Shown in pieces: positions 61,760-64,000 of a stretch of DNA of 64,000 bases. The DNA is from Candidatus Muiribacterium halophilum (GTDB lineage: Bacteria; Muiribacteriota; Muiribacteriia; Muiribacteriales; Muiribacteriaceae). The translations under genes and the position numbers were made by a program. The stretch covers positions 62,001 to 126,000 of the forward strand of contig JALOAD010000005.1 of NCBI GenBank assembly GCA_023228995.1, read 5' to 3'. Under the pieces are notes generated by a model. That model saw only the letters and a program-made list of their open reading frames with translations, was not told the origin of the DNA and made no database searches. Position 1 is the stretch's first letter, and every line of letters begins with the position of its first letter.

Positions 61760-62460
61760 TCAAAATCCTCCGAATCACTTTTTACAAGAAAATCTTTTTC
61801 TTCATCTTCTGGTGAAAGTACTCCACCTGAAACAATTATTTTCATTGCTTCTTCCATAGTGATATTAATTTCTATTATTTCACTTTTCGGCAAAAAGACG
61901 AGAAATCCTGAAGTTGGATTCGGGGTTGTTGGTACAAATATTGAAGTTAATTTTTGATTAAGTGTTTCATTAACTATATTAGGAGCATCTGTTGATACAA
62001 AACCTATTACCCAGCATTCTTTTCTTGGATATTCAAGCAATACAACTTTATTGAATACTTCTTTTTTATTTTTACTCATAAAATCTAAAAGTTGTCTAAC
62101 CGCTGTCATAATGTTTTTAGCAAGAGGAATTTTAAGAAGTAATTTTTCAACAAAGAAAAATAATTTTTCACCAATGAAATTTCTTGCAACAACACCAGAA
62201 AAGATAATCATACCGATTGTAAATATAAAACCCAGACCTGGAATCTTATATCTTAAAGTTTTATTTATATATGCAGCAATAAATCCTGAATCAGCCCATG
62301 TAAATATTGTAACTAAAACATATATTGTCAATGCAGATGGTAAAAGAACAATAAGACCTGTAAAAAAATAAGTTTTAGTATATGACCATAGTTTTGATAT
62401 AAAACCGATGAAAAGAATTTTCAATCCTGTAAAAAAAACTTTAGTCCTCTTCTTCAGCAT
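61756..62460 (-). CDS. DUF502-family membrane protein
   Basis: A 234-residue inner-membrane protein of the DUF502 family. Two membrane helices (about 28-50 and 66-90) with YFFTGLIVLLPSALTIYV and PGLGFIFTIGMI, then the soluble part with the family's FVPTTPNPTSGFLVFLP motif. I chose the ATG at 62460, which has GAGG at good spacing; it overlaps the upstream CNNM/CorC gene by 20 bases. Function unknown. The C-terminal about 30 residues are acidic. Confidence 0.88.
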   Translation of the reverse strand: MLKKRTKVFFTGLKILFIGFISKLWSYTKTYFFTGLIVLLPSALTIYVLVTIFTWADSGFIAAYINKTLRYKIPGLGFIFTIGMIIFSGVVARNFIGEKLFFFVEKLLLKIPLAKNIMTAVRQLLDFMSKNKKEVFNKVVLLEYPRKECWVIGFVSTDAPNIVNETLNQKLTSIFVPTTPNPTSGFLVFLPKSEIIEINITMEEAMKIIVSGGVLSPEDEEKDFLVKSDSEDFE

Positions 62461-63724
62461 TATTATCCTCATCTGAATCAATAATATTCATAAGAACAGT
62501 TCCTATGCTATTATTGTTTTTTGAAATTATTGTAAATACACTGCCATTCCAAACTATTTCCTGTTTTTCTCTTGGTATTTCTCCAGTTATATTTTCTAAA
62601 AATCCACCTAGAGTTTCATAATCCTCATCAACAGGAATGTTGAGATTATATTTATCATTTAATTCTTCAACCGAATATACTGCATCTATTAAAATTGAAC
62701 CATCTTTATTTCTTTTTTCAAAAACAACATCAAAATCATATTCATCATGTATTTCACCAACTATTTCTTCAATTATATCTTCCAAAGTAACAATACCTGA
62801 AACCTGTCCATACTCATCAATAACAACTCTAATCTGTTCTTTGCTTTTTTTCATTTCATCAAAAAGCTCATCTATCTTTTTTGTTTCTGGAACAAATTTT
62901 ATTTCTCTAACATATTGTTTTAAAGTATTTCTAGGAGTTTCTCTTTCATCATGAACTATATCAAGTGCAAATACAAAACCTTTAATATCATCTATATTAT
63001 CAGCATAAACAGGAATTCTTGAATAACCATGTCTTTCAACAGTACTAATTAAATATTCATAATCAGTGTCTACCGGTACAGCAACAATGTTGATTCTTGG
63101 TGTCATTATTTCTTTTACTGATGTAGCTGCAAGATCAAATATACCTTCCATCATTTTTTTTTGTCCTGGTTCTAAAGCACCTGATTTATCACTTACTGAT
63201 ATAAGATGTTCAATTTCATCTTTAGATTCTAAAAGACCTTCTTTTTGAAATTGAGGCATTATAAACTGTATAAAAAAATTCATCATTTTTGCTGGAATTA
63301 TAAATATATAATATGCTATATTCGCTGGTAATGAGCATTTGTAAACTAAAGTATCTGCTTTTTGCCTAAAAATTTCTTTAGGAAGTATTTCACCAAAAAG
63401 TAATATTATAGGAGTTATTACAAGACCTGACAAAATTATAGAACCATATTTATTACCGAATTCATTTATAAAGATTGGTAAAAATACATTTGTTGCAATA
63501 ATAGAAATACCAATGTTTACAATGTTATTACCTATCAAAATAATAGTTAAAAATTGTTCTATATTAGAAACAACACTATTTACAAACTCAGCGTTCTTTT
63601 CACCATTATCGTTTTTTTTCTTTAATGAAATTCTATTAAGTGAAACCATACCAGTTTCCAGTCCGGAAAAAAAACCACTCAAAACAAGCATTAATAATGT
63701 AATTACAATCCAAAAACTAATCAT
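62441..63724 (-). CDS. CNNM/CorC-family transporter-like protein with CBS pair
   Basis: A 427-residue hemolysin-C-like membrane protein. An N-terminal CNNM (DUF21) domain of about four helices (about 1-175; SGLETGMVSLNRISLKK), a CBS pair (about 195-325; IMTPRINIVAVP, GYSRIPVYADNIDDIKGFV, YGQVSGIVTLEDIIEEIVGEI in parts) and a C-terminal CorC_HlyC domain (about 345-415). Such proteins are linked to Mg2+ or Na+ transport. Its ATG overlaps the stop of an upstream paralogue (TAATG). Confidence 0.92.
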   Translation of the reverse strand: MISFWIVITLLMLVLSGFFSGLETGMVSLNRISLKKKNDNGEKNAEFVNSVVSNIEQFLTIILIGNNIVNIGISIIATNVFLPIFINEFGNKYGSIILSGLVITPIILLFGEILPKEIFRQKADTLVYKCSLPANIAYYIFIIPAKMMNFFIQFIMPQFQKEGLLESKDEIEHLISVSDKSGALEPGQKKMMEGIFDLAATSVKEIMTPRINIVAVPVDTDYEYLISTVERHGYSRIPVYADNIDDIKGFVFALDIVHDERETPRNTLKQYVREIKFVPETKKIDELFDEMKKSKEQIRVVIDEYGQVSGIVTLEDIIEEIVGEIHDEYDFDVVFEKRNKDGSILIDAVYSVEELNDKYNLNIPVDEDYETLGGFLENITGEIPREKQEIVWNGSVFTIISKNNNSIGTVLMNIIDSDEDNNAEEED

Positions 63725-64000
63725 TATAAACGAATTTCCTTTTTCAATATTTTAACTTTTTCTATTCTATTTCCTTCCATTTTTAAAACAAAAACATCGA
63801 ATTCTTCATTTTTTATAATATCATTTTCTTCTGGAATTCTACCAAGTCTATTCATAATAAAACCACCTATACTATTAAAACCAATATTTTCAGGTATTTT
63901 AAGATCTAAAAGTTCGTTAATATCATCTATATGCATTTTAGCATTTACAATTATAGTATTATTATCAAAAAATTCATATTCTTTATCAATTTCATCATAT
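63724..64000 (-). CDS. CNNM/CorC-family protein, partial (C-terminal end only)
   Basis: The frame is open to the right edge of the window, so this is the last about 92 codons of a longer gene. It reads as a CorC_HlyC domain: DINELLDLKIPENIGFNSIGGFIMNRLGRIPEENDII (in parts) parallels the C-terminus of the next gene (LNDKYNLNIPVDEDYETLGGF). The stop TAA shares its last base with the start of that paralogue, so the two are translationally coupled tandem duplicates. Confidence 0.85.
   Translation of the reverse strand, partial: YDEIDKEYEFFDNNTIIVNAKMHIDDINELLDLKIPENIGFNSIGGFIMNRLGRIPEENDIIKNEEFDVFVLKMEGNRIEKVKILKKEIRL

Overview
The window is a very AT-rich (roughly a quarter G+C by eye), gene-dense stretch of bacterial chromosome. 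Most genes lie on the minus strand in tight, overlapping operons. An outer-membrane TolC-type channel, several lipoprotein signal peptides and a secretin-like fragment suggest a diderm envelope. The class III (anaerobic) ribonucleotide reductase, the redox repressor Rex and a clostripain-type peptidase suggest an anaerobe. No rRNA or other decisive marker is present, so I cannot name the phylum; protein divergence and base composition suggest a little-studied lineage.

Layout. 0.3-2.9 kb: gpmA, then a tolC-like gene and its TetR regulator with a 20-bp operator. 3.1-4.9 kb: a type II restriction-modification operon recognisable as EcoRV-like (Dam-family methylase plus EcoRV-type nuclease); the nuclease frame is broken at a run of eight A, exactly at an A AAA AAC heptamer. 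5.2-10.5 kb: a small unknown gene, then a moxR-DUF58-batD-like-batA-batB operon. 11.0-13.6 kb: a compositionally deviant surface lipoprotein, followed by 1.4 kb without a gene but with IS remnants, palindromic repeats and a long hairpin. 15.1-16.9 kb: an unknown protein coupled to a glycosyltransferase. 17.0-24.5 kb: rex with a GH57-type hydrolase, then an operon of a STAND ATPase/TPR/winged-helix regulator, an unknown exported protein and an endonuclease IV-like TIM barrel. 24.7-27.2 kb: a divergent HEAT-repeat protein with a large acidic tandem-repeat tail. 27.3-30.6 kb: MTA phosphorylase, a secretin-N-like protein and a pilin-like/TPR/PD40 protein. 30.8-39.2 kb: nrdR-nrdD-nrdG followed by two related membrane sensor kinases (the first lacking recognisable ATP-binding motifs) and ribosomal protein L25, with NrdR-box-like sites upstream. 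39.4-48.1 kb: thioredoxin, a LysM/M23 peptidase, an EamA transporter, L31, an Rrf2 regulator, an RlmL-like methyltransferase, a chemoreceptor, tRNA-Leu(GAG) and small genes. 48.1-57.2 kb: P5C dehydrogenase and a five-family peptide ABC transporter operon with two binding proteins. 57.4-64.0 kb: a C11 peptidase, then recO-era-unknown-DUF502-CNNM/CorC-CNNM/CorC (the last cut by the window edge).

Main points of interest: the EcoRV-like nuclease, which could be restored by -1 ribosomal frameshifting or transcriptional slippage; the NrdD-glutaredoxin fusion in an operon with a kinase/degenerate-kinase pair; the STAND regulator facing a repeat-rich HEAT protein; a pilin-like domain fused to a beta-propeller; and several families of dispersed intergenic repeats that fill almost every gene-free gap.
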